Assembly: GCF_003634275.1 (NCBI RefSeq)
Contig: NZ_RBWY01000001.1
Span: 679,955-743,954 of the forward strand
Reading direction: 5' to 3'
Length of the DNA: 64,000 nt
Source of the DNA: Orbus hercynius
GTDB taxonomy: Bacteria > Pseudomonadota > Gammaproteobacteria > Enterobacterales > Orbaceae
Part shown: positions 1 to 7,882 of the stretch, piece by piece
Numbering within the stretch: position 1 is the first letter of the stretch
Layout of the letters: each line of letters starts with the position of its first letter
Notes under the pieces: generated by a model
What the model saw: only the letters and a program-made list of their open reading frames with translations
Database searches by the model: none
What the model was told of the DNA's origin: nothing
Translations under genes and position numbers: made by a program

Positions 1-292
1 TTCGTCCCATTATCAACGCTGCTTGCTTTAGGATATCATTCTCCATTAACAAGCGTTTGTTCTCTTTGCGTAGGGCGATAAGCTCGTTCTCTTCAGCGCT
101 ACGATTGTCTTTTGCTGTGAATGCACCGGTAGTTTGGTATTGCGTTATCCACTTATCTAATGCCGATTTGGTGAGGCCATATTCGGCAACGATATCAGCG
201 CGTTTTTTGCCATTTTGATACAGCATGACCAACTGTTTTTTAAATTCATTGGTGAATGTTCGTTTTTCTCTTCGGCTTAAATTGATTGTCAT
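1..292 (-). CDS. IS3-family transposase OrfA (C-terminal end cut by window start)
   Basis: This is the same reading frame as the complete 100-residue OrfA at 4215-4517, identical in DNA over the visible part. It begins at the ATG on 290-292 and lacks only the last few codons, which lie outside the window. OrfA proteins of IS3 elements are short helix-turn-helix proteins that bind the element ends. A leucine-zipper-like segment (about residues 66-90) follows the helix-turn-helix and mediates assembly with OrfAB. Confidence 0.85.
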   Translation of the reverse strand, partial: MTINLSRREKRTFTNEFKKQLVMLYQNGKKRADIVAEYGLTKSALDKWITQYQTTGAFTAKDNRSAEENELIALRKENKRLLMENDILKQAALIMGR

Positions 293-373
293 TGTTGGTA
301 CCGTCTTTTATTTTTAGGTTATCATAACAATGACCTTATAAAACTGGTACTAATTAGTGTAACCTATCCAGAG

Positions 374-389
374 TTAATTTGACAGTGCC
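374..389. repeat. IS6-type terminal inverted repeat (right end)
   Basis: The sequence TTAATTTGACAGTGCC is the inverse of GGCACTGTCAAATTAA, the style of end carried by IS6-family elements. Its partner with two mismatches is at 3235-3250. The two repeats face away from each other across 390-3234, as expected for the inner ends of two element copies flanking a passenger segment. Confidence 0.6.
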
Positions 390-635
390 TAGTTGTTCTA
401 GTAACATTAGATAAATGAATAAAATTTATGAAACAATTTAGAATAAAACATTAGATACATGAGTTATTCCTGCTGTACTTGAATAACGGAAAATAAAGAG
501 TTCTCCTTCAACACTGTCGCGTAGTATCTTATTTTTAATTATCTTATCAACCAGAGCTATAGCAAGCAACCACAATACGATTGTTTTAATCTGAATTCAA
601 ATTAATTAAAAATAAATAATATAAGGAATTCTAAC

Positions 636-3194
636 ATGAAACCATCCCAAATAAAGCTATCTCTATTAGCAATGTTGATTTCATCAGCTACTGTTAATGC
701 TGCGATATTGCCTAATGGTGAGATCGCACCATCTGAAAATAATACAGGTCCTAATTATACTGGCCCAACGTCGTATACAGATATTTTTCAAAATTTACCT
801 TATTTAAATTTACTTTCTGATGGTTCAGTGGAACTGAAATCGCCTATTTCCGGGGATGTCAGTACGATAATGAAAAAACGACAATCAAATTATTTAGCTG
901 AAGATTCTGGTGGAGATTTTGATTTAACGATTGATACAAATGGTTATAATAAATTAGGTATGTTTAGAGGTAATTTATTATCGTCAGGAGATCCAGCCAA
1001 TCCTTATAAAGCAATATTTAACGTTGGCGTGAATGCTGACGACAATACTGCTTTTCTCTATCTATATCAAAACTATGCCAATAATGCAGAAATTTATAAT
1101 TCAGCGAATGGGGCGTCTATTATTATCGATAATACAGCAGAAAATGCCACATTACATGCAGATAGCACAAGCACTGGTTTCATGTATATATATAATAATA
1201 TAGTGACAGGAGCTGACATACAAAACAATTCGGAAAATTCTACTTTCCACATTATTAATAACGATGCTAATAATGCAAGTATCGCAAATTCAGGAACCAT
1301 GATCGTTGATGGCAATCTTATTGATGCAGTTAACTTTAAAAATGGATCAACAGGTAACATAAAATTAGATAACAATACTGCTAACGGCGCGACCTTTGAT
1401 AATAGTGGTTATATATCAATGAATAATAATACGGCAAATAATGCAATTATAAATAATTCAAAGAATATAGATTTCAAAGATAATAACGTTGAGTACACTA
1501 AGTTTTATAATACCAGCAGTGGAGTTATGAACTTTATAGGAAACTCAACAAATAACGGTTATTTTGAGAATAGCGGACTTATAGTACTAGATAATAATCA
1601 GGGTTTAAATGCTGAATTTAATAATAGTTCATCTGGAAAAATATATTTTAACGATAATACTATTAGTGGTTCAACTATCAATAATGATGGCTATATGCAT
1701 GCTAAAGGAAATACTGCTGGGTCGTTAAATGTTATAAATAATGGCGTTATTGAGTTATATAATAATAATTTTCAAAATACGGAATTTACTAATAATTCAG
1801 AAATTAATATCAAAGATAATCTTTCATTGGGAGGTAATTCTAATGTAGAAAATACTTCTTTTGGGAATATTTATTTAAATTCAGACAATTCAACACCAGT
1901 AAAATTAACTATTAATGGAAATTTGAATAATGATGGTAATATTTATTTATCAGATCTATCTACATCAGCAAAGACACAAGGCAATCAAGTTAACGTTTCT
2001 GGAGATTTAAATGGTAATGGAAATTATTATATAAAAACAATTGTTTCTGATGGTATTGGTGACTCAATTAATGTCGGTGGTTCTGTAAATGGTAATAATA
2101 TTTTATATATAAATGATACTGGAGTGGATCCTAAAAATAAATCATTAAAAGTTGTAACCGCTGGGAAAAATGGAACCGGTGATTTTATTTTGAACGGAGA
2201 TACTGTAGACGTTGGTACTTATCGTTATGTTCTTGAAAAAAACGGTAATAATTGGTCTTTAGTGAATCCTAATGCAACGTTGTCTACTGCTGCAAATGCT
2301 GCCATTGGAATGCAAAGTGCTATATCTAATATGTGGGATATTGAGTTAGGGACGCTAATGAACCGGTTAGGTGATTTGCGGCTTAATAGTGATTCGGCTG
2401 GTTTTTGGATTAAAGAGAATTACAAAAGAATGCATGTGAGTCCTAATTCAAGTCGGAGTTATACACAAAAATATAATAGTTTACAATTAGGTGCTGATAA
2501 ACCGTTTGATTTTAATGGAGGTACTTTCCATGTTGGTGGTTTTTTAGGTTTTTCTAATAGCTCTCTAGATTTCAAAGAAAATAATTCAACAGGTCAAGTG
2601 AAATCAAGATCTTTTGGTGTTTATGGTACAACTTTGCTAGATAGTGGACTTTATATCGATACATTATTAAAATTTTCAAGAATAGAAGCTGATAATAGTT
2701 TTAATAATAATGCAGGGTATCAAGTGAAATCAGGAAATTATACATCAAACAGTTGGGGAGCGAGCGTTGAGCTAGGTAAACGGTTTACTGTTGTCGACGA
2801 TTGGTTTGTTGAACCTCAATTCCAGTTTTCAGCATATCATACTGAAAGCTCTAATTATAAGTTGACTAATGGAATGGAAGTTCATAACAATTCGAATAAT
2901 ACAGCTAGTGCGCGTATCGGTGGAATAGCAGGAACTAAATTTGAATTTAATGATATATCTATTTCACCATATGTTGGTTTCTCTCATATTCAAAATTTAA
3001 ATGGAGATAATGAGGCATATATCAATAGTGATAAATTGGATGTTGATAATACATTAACAAGACAAAGATACACTATTGGTGCAAATCTGAATATATATAA
3101 AAATAGTTCTGTTTACTTGGATATGAATTATGAGCATGGTAGCAAAATAGAACAACCATATGGAATAAACATTGGTTATAGATTTAGTTTTTAA
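636..3194 (+). CDS. Autotransporter adhesin-like protein (type Va secretion)
   Basis: The 852-residue protein has a signal peptide (about residues 1-22, cleavage after VNA) and a passenger (about 30-560) built from degenerate Asn-rich repeats of the form NNTANNAxxNNSG, typical of a parallel beta-helix. A C-terminal beta-barrel starts near residue 585 and ends GYRFSF, with the terminal aromatic residue needed for barrel assembly. The pre-barrel linker (residues 550-590, with the motif MNRLGDLRLN) resembles pertactin-type autotransporters. The passenger should be displayed on the cell surface, probably for attachment or aggregation; no protease or esterase motif is visible. An AAGGAA ribosome site precedes the ATG. 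The gene stands alone between two insertion-sequence copies, suggesting acquisition or mobilisation with them. Confidence 0.88.
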   Translation: MKPSQIKLSLLAMLISSATVNAAILPNGEIAPSENNTGPNYTGPTSYTDIFQNLPYLNLLSDGSVELKSPISGDVSTIMKKRQSNYLAEDSGGDFDLTIDTNGYNKLGMFRGNLLSSGDPANPYKAIFNVGVNADDNTAFLYLYQNYANNAEIYNSANGASIIIDNTAENATLHADSTSTGFMYIYNNIVTGADIQNNSENSTFHIINNDANNASIANSGTMIVDGNLIDAVNFKNGSTGNIKLDNNTANGATFDNSGYISMNNNTANNAIINNSKNIDFKDNNVEYTKFYNTSSGVMNFIGNSTNNGYFENSGLIVLDNNQGLNAEFNNSSSGKIYFNDNTISGSTINNDGYMHAKGNTAGSLNVINNGVIELYNNNFQNTEFTNNSEINIKDNLSLGGNSNVENTSFGNIYLNSDNSTPVKLTINGNLNNDGNIYLSDLSTSAKTQGNQVNVSGDLNGNGNYYIKTIVSDGIGDSINVGGSVNGNNILYINDTGVDPKNKSLKVVTAGKNGTGDFILNGDTVDVGTYRYVLEKNGNNWSLVNPNATLSTAANAAIGMQSAISNMWDIELGTLMNRLGDLRLNSDSAGFWIKENYKRMHVSPNSSRSYTQKYNSLQLGADKPFDFNGGTFHVGGFLGFSNSSLDFKENNSTGQVKSRSFGVYGTTLLDSGLYIDTLLKFSRIEADNSFNNNAGYQVKSGNYTSNSWGASVELGKRFTVVDDWFVEPQFQFSAYHTESSNYKLTNGMEVHNNSNNTASARIGGIAGTKFEFNDISISPYVGFSHIQNLNGDNEAYINSDKLDVDNTLTRQRYTIGANLNIYKNSSVYLDMNYEHGSKIEQPYGINIGYRFSF

Positions 3195-3234
3195 GCTACT
3201 ACAGCTAAGTTAGCAATGCCAAAGTAACTTTTAA

Positions 3235-3250
3235 GGCGCTATCAAATTAA
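3235..3250. repeat. IS6-type terminal inverted repeat (left end)
   Basis: GGCGCTATCAAATTAA lies 35 bases beyond the stop of the IS6-type transposase fragment, the normal distance in this family. It matches the inverse of 374-389 at 14 of 16 positions. Confidence 0.6.
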
Positions 3251-3285
3251 TTTATAATGGGAAATTTTAATTTGGCTGCTAATCT

Positions 3286-4104
3286 CTAATTCTGAATTTT
3301 AGACACAACTTGAGTAATAGCGACTAACTCTTTAAATCGGCGTTCAGCTAAAATACGAAAGCTTTTAGCTGAACATAAATATCTAGCACAATTGAAATGA
3401 TCGTAAATATTACTAAAGCTAGATAAGAATAATTGAGCTTGTTTTAATGATTTAAACCTACGCATTTTCTTTTCTCTAAGTCTTGTCGGTTGATATGAAT
3501 TTTCTGCGCTGTTATTAGCATATTGTTTAGTTACATGAGGTGTACTTGAACGTAGGTTTTTCACTGGTTTGATATAGCTTTTAAGCTTATCTGTAGCTAC
3601 ATTCGAAATGGATTGTTTGACCTATTTTCTTACCTTTTGAATAAACCGATTAGCTGCTTTGCTATCTCTTTTTCCTTGAATCGACACATCAATAGTTTGA
3701 CCATCTTGATCAACAGCTTTCCACAAACAGATACTTTTACCGTTAATTTTACAAAAGACCTCATCCGTATAAGCATGATCACCATAACAATCACACAAAG
3801 AAAGATAGTGCCACTGCTGTTTAACCCTCACATAGGTTAAATCAGTCACCAATATTTTTCGTGGTTGACCTACCTCAAACTCACGATTAAGTTCATTCCC
3901 CACTCTCGATTGATTACTTTTTTCTGCATGAAAACGGTATTTTTTGCTGGTGTATTTTGACATCCAGCCATTTTTTGCCATGATTCTATCTATTCGCCGG
4001 CGGGATACGACTATACCTTGCTTGCTAAGCGCTGCTTTCATACGCCTTGTACCATAGGCTTGATAATTATCATCAAAGATTTTAGCCACTATTTCACTGA
4101 GCAC
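3286..4104 (-). pseudogene. Chimeric transposase: IS3 OrfB N-terminus fused to IS6 transposase C-terminus, broken by an in-frame stop
   Basis: One reading frame runs from at least 4104 (and without a stop from about 4225, overlapping the end of OrfA in the -1 frame usual for IS3) down to 3286. It is interrupted only by a TAG at 3622-3624. The first part, to roughly 3795, is an IS3 OrfB N-terminus: an HTH_21-like segment (YGTRRMKAAL) and the start of the integrase core (VTDLTYVRV). From there it becomes IS6-type (TDEVFCKING, LWKAVDQDG, AANRFIQK). After the TAG it continues with ATDKLKSY and NNSAENSYQPTR, so all three catalytic acids of the IS6 DDE triad are present. The IS3 catalytic core is missing after its first aspartate. 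The product is probably non-functional. Confidence 0.8.
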
Positions 4105-4214
4105 GATATCTTGTCGTTGCTGGGGGAATTGCCGTTGGTAATAGAAACGATTTCTTGCTATGTTTAAGCACCGACATAATGCACGTAAAGGGTATCGATG
4201 CTGATTGTCTGCAA

Positions 4215-4517
4215 TTAACTTGATCTTCGTCCCATTATCAACGCTGCTTGCTTTAGGATATCATTCTCCATTAACAAGCGTTTGTTCTCTTTGCGTAGGG
4301 CGATAAGCTCGTTCTCTTCAGCGCTACGATTGTCTTTTGCTGTGAATGCACCGGTAGTTTGGTATTGCGTTATCCACTTATCTAATGCCGATTTGGTGAG
4401 GCCATATTCGGCAACGATATCAGCGCGTTTTTTGCCATTTTGATACAGCATGACCAACTGTTTTTTAAATTCATTGGTGAATGTTCGTTTTTCTCTTCGG
4501 CTTAAATTGATTGTCAT
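4215..4517 (-). CDS. IS3-family transposase OrfA
   Basis: The 100-residue protein has a helix-turn-helix (about residues 10-55, with KKRADIVAEYGLTKSALDKWI) followed by an amphipathic leucine-zipper-like helix (ENELIALRKENKRLLMENDIL). This is the standard OrfA layout of IS3 elements. The OrfB frame overlaps its end in the -1 frame, consistent with programmed frameshifting, although no strong slippery heptamer is obvious. The DNA is identical to the copy at 1-292. Confidence 0.9.
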   Translation of the reverse strand: MTINLSRREKRTFTNEFKKQLVMLYQNGKKRADIVAEYGLTKSALDKWITQYQTTGAFTAKDNRSAEENELIALRKENKRLLMENDILKQAALIMGRRSS

Positions 4518-4595
4518 TGTTGGTACCGTCTTTTATTTTTAGGTTATCATAACAATGACCTTATAAAACTGGTACTAATTAGTGTAGACTATTCA

Positions 4596-5054
4596 GAGTT
4601 TGGTTAAGCACTAACACCACTTAAAATGGCTAAAATATTTTAAATGGCACAAAACAAGGGTAGTAAGTAATAATGGTAAATGTATCAAGGGTAAGGGGTT
4701 ATAAGGGTAAATAATTAATGGTAATGGGGCCATAATGGGAATGGCCCTATCTTGAAAAGGCTACGTTCAATAAACACCAAAAAGGCGTTTGAGGGAAAAG
4801 GCAATCTAGTTTCTGTCGCATAAAAATTTTACATACTCAATCGCATCAATCAACGCTTTAAATTTGGCTATTTCAATGGTGATTTCATCCTTATACATGA
4901 CCATACAGTCATCGCTTGCTACATCAATAATATAGGAATCGTGATTGATATTATTATAAAAACATCGTATTTTAATTAAGTAGATTTGCTTATTGATTTC
5001 ACTTAAAAATAATAGCTCTTATCTAAATAATAAAAACGAATAGGAAGATCACTT
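4596..5054. other. Non-coding stretch with GGTAA-rich tract and hairpin
   Basis: No intact gene was found. Between about 4654 and 4745 the + strand is rich in GGTAA/GGGTAA-like words at irregular spacing. A hairpin pairs GGGCCA (4727-4732) with TGGCCC (4742-4747), without a U-tract. A gene remnant occupies 4806-5018 on the minus strand. Confidence 0.5.
4806..5018 (-). pseudogene. Unrecognised gene remnant (C-terminal about 70 codons)
   Basis: The minus strand holds an open stretch of about 70 codons ending at TAG (4806-4808), with ordinary protein-like composition (for example YIIDVASDDCMVMYKDEITI) but no plausible start or ribosome site. A TAA lies in frame at 5019-5021. A frame shifted by one base just upstream continues with FYYLDKSYYF, suggesting a frameshifted small gene. 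It lies beside the PAAR effector remnant, where small immunity genes are common. No family was recognised. Confidence 0.35.
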
Positions 5055-6402
5055 ATGGGTAAATGACTTGCAGTTATTGGGGACCCGACCACTACTGGCG
5101 GACGCCTAATTAGTGGTCATCAGCGTGTGAATTGCAATGGCTCTGCGGTTGCTTTATTAGGTGATAAAGCAACTTGCCCAAAATGTAAGTCAATGGGCTC
5201 GATTATTGAAGGGGCAACTAACTGGACCGTGCAAGGTAAACCCGCTGCGTATGACGGTTGTATTATTGCTTGTGGATGCTCACCCGTTGGATGCAATCGA
5301 ATTATTGCCACGAAAAGTCATCTATTTGTTGATGTTGGTGGCAGTTATCGCTCTGCTAGCTCTCCTACTTTTGCAAGTGATAATTTACCCTCGTCATCTG
5401 ATGCAATACAAGATAATTCTCTTTTAAGTCAACCATCTAATCTACAACACAATACAATAATAGCAGAGGATAACAGCGCATTAATCAGAGCGGATGCTCG
5501 CCGCCTGTTGCAATGTGCCGATGAATTGTGCGAAAAGCACTTATATTATCAAGATATTAAACAAGAATTTCGTCGAAGGATTAGACACTTTGCTAACGAC
5601 ATTGTTAATCAATGTTGATAACGGTACAATGACCTACGAACAAGGTAGTGAAAAAATAAAAGAAGAAGAGGATAGTCTTTGGAATCAAAGTTTCCAATGG
5701 TTAACCAATGGACTATCTATTTTTGGTGGTGTTGGTATGGTTATGGCTGGATGGGCATTGTGTAGCACCGGGGTAGGATGCCTTATTGGTGCTCCGTTAG
5801 TATTACACGGTGCAAACAGTGTTTATGAGGGAACAGTCGGGGTGGCCAGCGGCATCGCTAATCTGATGGATGGTAAAAACAGAGATTTAAATATTAATGG
5901 ACCGCTGCGCCAAGTCTATCAAAGCAGTGCTACTGAATTGGGGTTTGATGCTTCAGTGGGTACTCTAACCTATGATTTGGTCGATTTTGGTATTTCAATC
6001 CGAGGTAAGTTAAAGCTTGTACCAAAACTTAACGAATTCGGTGATCCAAAGTTCAAACTATTCTTTTATGGTCGGCAAGACTTAGAAAGAGCCTATTTAC
6101 AAATGAGTCGAAAATTGCTCGGTGCCGAAATATTTAGTGATACGCTCTCTTTAATTAATGTTTATGAGGATTTAAAAAAAGCCTTTGTACTTGATAGTGA
6201 CACACAGCAAGTCAGTATGGTGATCAGTGAGCCAGAGAAAATAAGTAATGTAAAAGATATCCTAGACGATTGTAGCCTCGTCGTGACGATAACAGGCAAC
6301 AATGAAAATACACCAGGTTATTATCTTTGTGAAAGATCTGATGGCTCTCAGTATAAAAGGGACTATTCAGGAAATATCACAGAAGGAGGATTAACACATT
6401 GA
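5055..6402 (+). pseudogene. PAAR-DUF4225 type VI secretion effector-like protein, disrupted by a stop and a frameshift
   Basis: An ATG at 5055 with an AGGAA ribosome site begins MGK, then meets TGA (5064-5066), then continues in frame with LAVIGDPTTTGGRLISGHQ. This is the opening of a PAAR domain, the spike-tip module that loads effectors on VgrG. The domain runs to about 5340 (CPKCKSMG, CGCSPVGC), followed by a Ser/Asn-rich linker. At 5613 one extra T shifts the frame: removing it turns a TGA into continuous DIVNQVDNGTMTYEQ. The remaining part to 6402 resembles DUF4225 C-termini (LWNQSFQWLTNGL, a glycine-rich hydrophobic hairpin, then GRQDLERAYLQMS). Without the lesions the product would be about 449 residues. 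No vgrG or other type VI genes are nearby. A GTG at 5127 could restart translation but would lose the first 24 residues of the PAAR domain. Confidence 0.8.
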
Positions 6403-6719
6403 TGAGCACCTATATTTATATTAGTTTTTATAGTTTGGTTGTGATTGGTTTTTTGATACGCGTTTATTTTTCAAATTCCACGGCAATGGACTTTTATTCT
6501 AATAAAAAACTTAACTGGAAAAGACGCTGCGCTATTGTTTTTTACTATGTTGTCTTATTTTACAGCGCCTATATTTTGGTATTGGCAAAAAATGGTGATT
6601 TAACTTATCGCCTTTTTGTTGTACCCGTTGTACCAATTGTTGTTGTGTATTTATTTTTTTTAGATTTTATCGAAGTGCCTCGTCGCTTTAAAAAAAGAAA
6701 AACCATGCGCAAACGTTAA
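6402..6719 (+). CDS. Small three-helix membrane protein, possible immunity partner
   Basis: About 105 residues with three predicted transmembrane segments (roughly residues 4-23, 43-64 and 72-93) and a basic tail (RRFKKRKTMRKR). The ATG at 6402-6404 overlaps the stop of the preceding effector-like gene and is preceded by AGAAGGAGGA, so the two were translationally coupled. Membrane proteins at this position after effectors with hydrophobic toxin domains are often immunity proteins; that role is inferred from context only. The reading frame is intact although the effector gene is broken. Confidence 0.65.
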   Translation: MSTYIYISFYSLVVIGFLIRVYFSNSTAMDFYSNKKLNWKRRCAIVFYYVVLFYSAYILVLAKNGDLTYRLFVVPVVPIVVVYLFFLDFIEVPRRFKKRKTMRKR

Positions 6720-7123
6720 AGCACTTTTTTATTTAATAATAGTGGCTCATCTTATATTAAGATAGCTAAAATAATTGAGTCTATGTATTGAACTGAATAC
6801 GGAAATTAGTATAATAAAACCTGTTCTCGTTACGTTTAGTAACAAACAGCCCGGGGCGATGGTTATGAAGCCTCACACGTTAATCGATTGCTGTCAGATA
6901 CTGTGTGATCATCTTCTTTAGGCCTAGCAGCATTGATTTGAGTATCATTAAAAGGTTTAATTATTTTTGCCATGTTATATGATTTTAATGTTATAGGAGG
7001 ACGTATAGCATAAAAGTTTGAATTTGGCTGAATCTTATTTCACTTAGATTAACGGTTAACTTATTTTTTGGTTTATATTTGCAGGGGTTTTTGATCGTGT
7101 TTGAACTTGCTTGTTTTATATAA
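6720..7123. other. Gene-free interval holding the integrase remnant
   Basis: Apart from the integrase fragment at 6863-6973 (possibly continuing to 6781), nothing recognisable is present. A T-run follows the preceding gene (6724-6729) without a convincing stem. No direct repeat of the tRNA 3' end was found within the window. Confidence 0.5.
6863..6973 (-). pseudogene. Tyrosine integrase N-terminal remnant next to tRNA-Lys
   Basis: From ATG at 6971-6973 the minus strand encodes 36 residues beginning MAKIIKPFNDTQINAARP. This matches the DUF4102 arm-binding start of P4-like integrases (usual form MAKxxKPLTDTEIKxAKPK, then a LSDGxGL-like stretch, here VSDSNRL). It then hits TAA at 6863-6865. A different frame continues with protein-like sequence (GLFVTKRNENRFYY) to about 6781, suggesting frameshift decay. 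It starts 150 bases downstream of the 3' end of tRNA-Lys and on the same strand, exactly where integrases of tRNA-inserted islands sit. The catalytic domain is gone. Confidence 0.65.
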
Positions 7124-7199
7124 TGGTGGGTTGTGGGGGGATCGAACCCACGACCAATTGATTAAGAGTCAACTGCTCTACCGACTGAGCTAACAACCC
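7124..7199 (-). tRNA. tRNA-Lys (anticodon CUU)
   Basis: The complement reads GGGTTGTTAGCTCAGTCGGT onwards with a 7-bp acceptor stem (GGGTTGT/ACAACCC), encoded CCA, D-arm, anticodon loop CTCTTAA giving CUU, and T-arm GGTTCGATCC. It closely resembles bacterial tRNA-Lys, except that the anticodon is CUU, reading AAG, instead of the usual UUU. Its 3' end faces the accessory region, and an integrase remnant follows. Confidence 0.95.
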
Positions 7200-7217
7200 A
7201 CTAATGAAAACCGAACT

Positions 7218-7246
7218 ATCATACCGAAATTATCATTGAAAATCAA
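7218..7246 (-). promoter_or_regulatory. Sigma-70 promoter of tRNA-Lys
   Basis: On the minus strand TTGATT (7241-7246) and TATGAT (7218-7223) are separated by 17 bases and end 18 bases before the tRNA 5' end, giving a leader of about 12 nucleotides. Confidence 0.7.
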
Positions 7247-7301
7247 ATAAATGTTGGAGGCGATTATCGCTGATTAGTCAGTGTTTTGTTATCAAAAAAA
7301 A

Positions 7302-7766
7302 TCAGCGGTTATTTTGCCTAAAATCCCAAGGTGGGGTGGGATTGTTATCCTGCCATAAACCTAAGCGGTTTGCTTTGGCAGCTGATTCTAATGCAACCAT
7401 CGAGGGAACGGCGACGTTACCCCGATAACGATAGGCCCAGGCGTAACCGTTTTCGACCATTTTGGCATTGATATTGTCATTAATGTAATAAACCGTGCCT
7501 AGACTTCGATGATAGATATCGCCACCCTTGTGAGTAATTTGCACCGTTTTACCGCCAATCAAGGTGGTCAAAAACTGCCTCGATTTATTTACGTAAGCTT
7601 GCCCGCGTTCCGGTGCATCAATGCCGTATAGGCGGATGCGAATTCGCTGATCATGACTGGTCAATACATCAATGGTATCCCCATCTATGACGTTAATAAC
7701 CTTAGCTGAAAAATCGGCTAAGGCTGCGCTGCTAATAAACAGTAACAATAATAATTTTTTTATCAT
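7302..7766 (-). CDS. Secreted staphylococcal-nuclease-like (thermonuclease) family protein
   Basis: The 154-residue protein has a signal peptide (MIKKLLLLLFISSAALA) and a single SNase domain. Catalytic motifs are visible: DGDT (calcium-binding aspartates), IRLYGIDAPE (arginine and glutamate) and HRSLGTVY (second arginine). These are calcium-dependent nucleases that cut DNA or RNA, here probably in the periplasm or outside the cell. The size is typical for the minimal domain. It is transcribed towards the tRNA and divergently from argO. Confidence 0.88.
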   Translation of the reverse strand: MIKKLLLLLFISSAALADFSAKVINVIDGDTIDVLTSHDQRIRIRLYGIDAPERGQAYVNKSRQFLTTLIGGKTVQITHKGGDIYHRSLGTVYYINDNINAKMVENGYAWAYRYRGNVAVPSMVALESAAKANRLGLWQDNNPTPPWDFRQNNR

Positions 7767-7882
7767 TTTAACACCGACTCGATTTAATAAACGTGAATAA
7801 ATAGCGTGATGATTTCATCTATCATTATACGATATTATAGCTATAATAGCGGGTTGATTTTATTTGTTTAAACAGGGATAGC

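Larger units (their letters stand above)
1..389 (-). mobile_element. Left copy of hybrid IS3/IS6 insertion sequence (3' part cut by window edge)
   Basis: Bases 1-361 are identical to 4226-4586, so this is a second copy of the element at 3235-4595 in the same orientation. It carries the OrfA gene on the minus strand (start codon at 290-292) and then the IS3-type end. Immediately outside that end, 374-389 reads TTAATTTGACAGTGCC, which looks like an IS6-family terminal inverted repeat. Its reverse complement matches 14 of 16 bases of the repeat at 3235-3250. The element continues to the left of the window, so whether its OrfB/IS6 half is present is unknown. Confidence 0.8.
3235..4595 (-). mobile_element. 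Right copy of hybrid IS3/IS6 insertion sequence
   Basis: Reading the minus strand, an IS3-type end (near 4586-4595) is followed by OrfA, the N-terminal half of OrfB, then an in-frame switch to the C-terminal half of an IS6-family transposase. An IS6-type inverted repeat closes the element at 3235-3250. The precise right boundary is uncertain: identity with the left copy stops at 4586, but both copies then share a looser match up to CAGAGTT. No clear target duplication could be found. The element looks like a recombination product of two unrelated insertion sequences and is probably immobile by itself. Confidence 0.75.

Noticed and set aside
1094-1375. 93-codon minus-strand frame inside the autotransporter gene
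   Set aside because: Antisense to repeat-rich passenger coding sequence, with no ribosome site or recognisable protein.
5064-5066. TGA in the PAAR gene as a recoded selenocysteine codon
   Set aside because: PAAR proteins have no selenocysteine at this position, there is no SECIS-like hairpin evident after it, and a second independent lesion at 5613 points to a pseudogene.
7268-7304. CGCTGATT...AATCAGCG inverted repeat after the nuclease gene as a terminator
   Set aside because: The arms are separated by a loop of about 20 bases and the T-run lies inside the loop, so it does not have the form of an intrinsic terminator.
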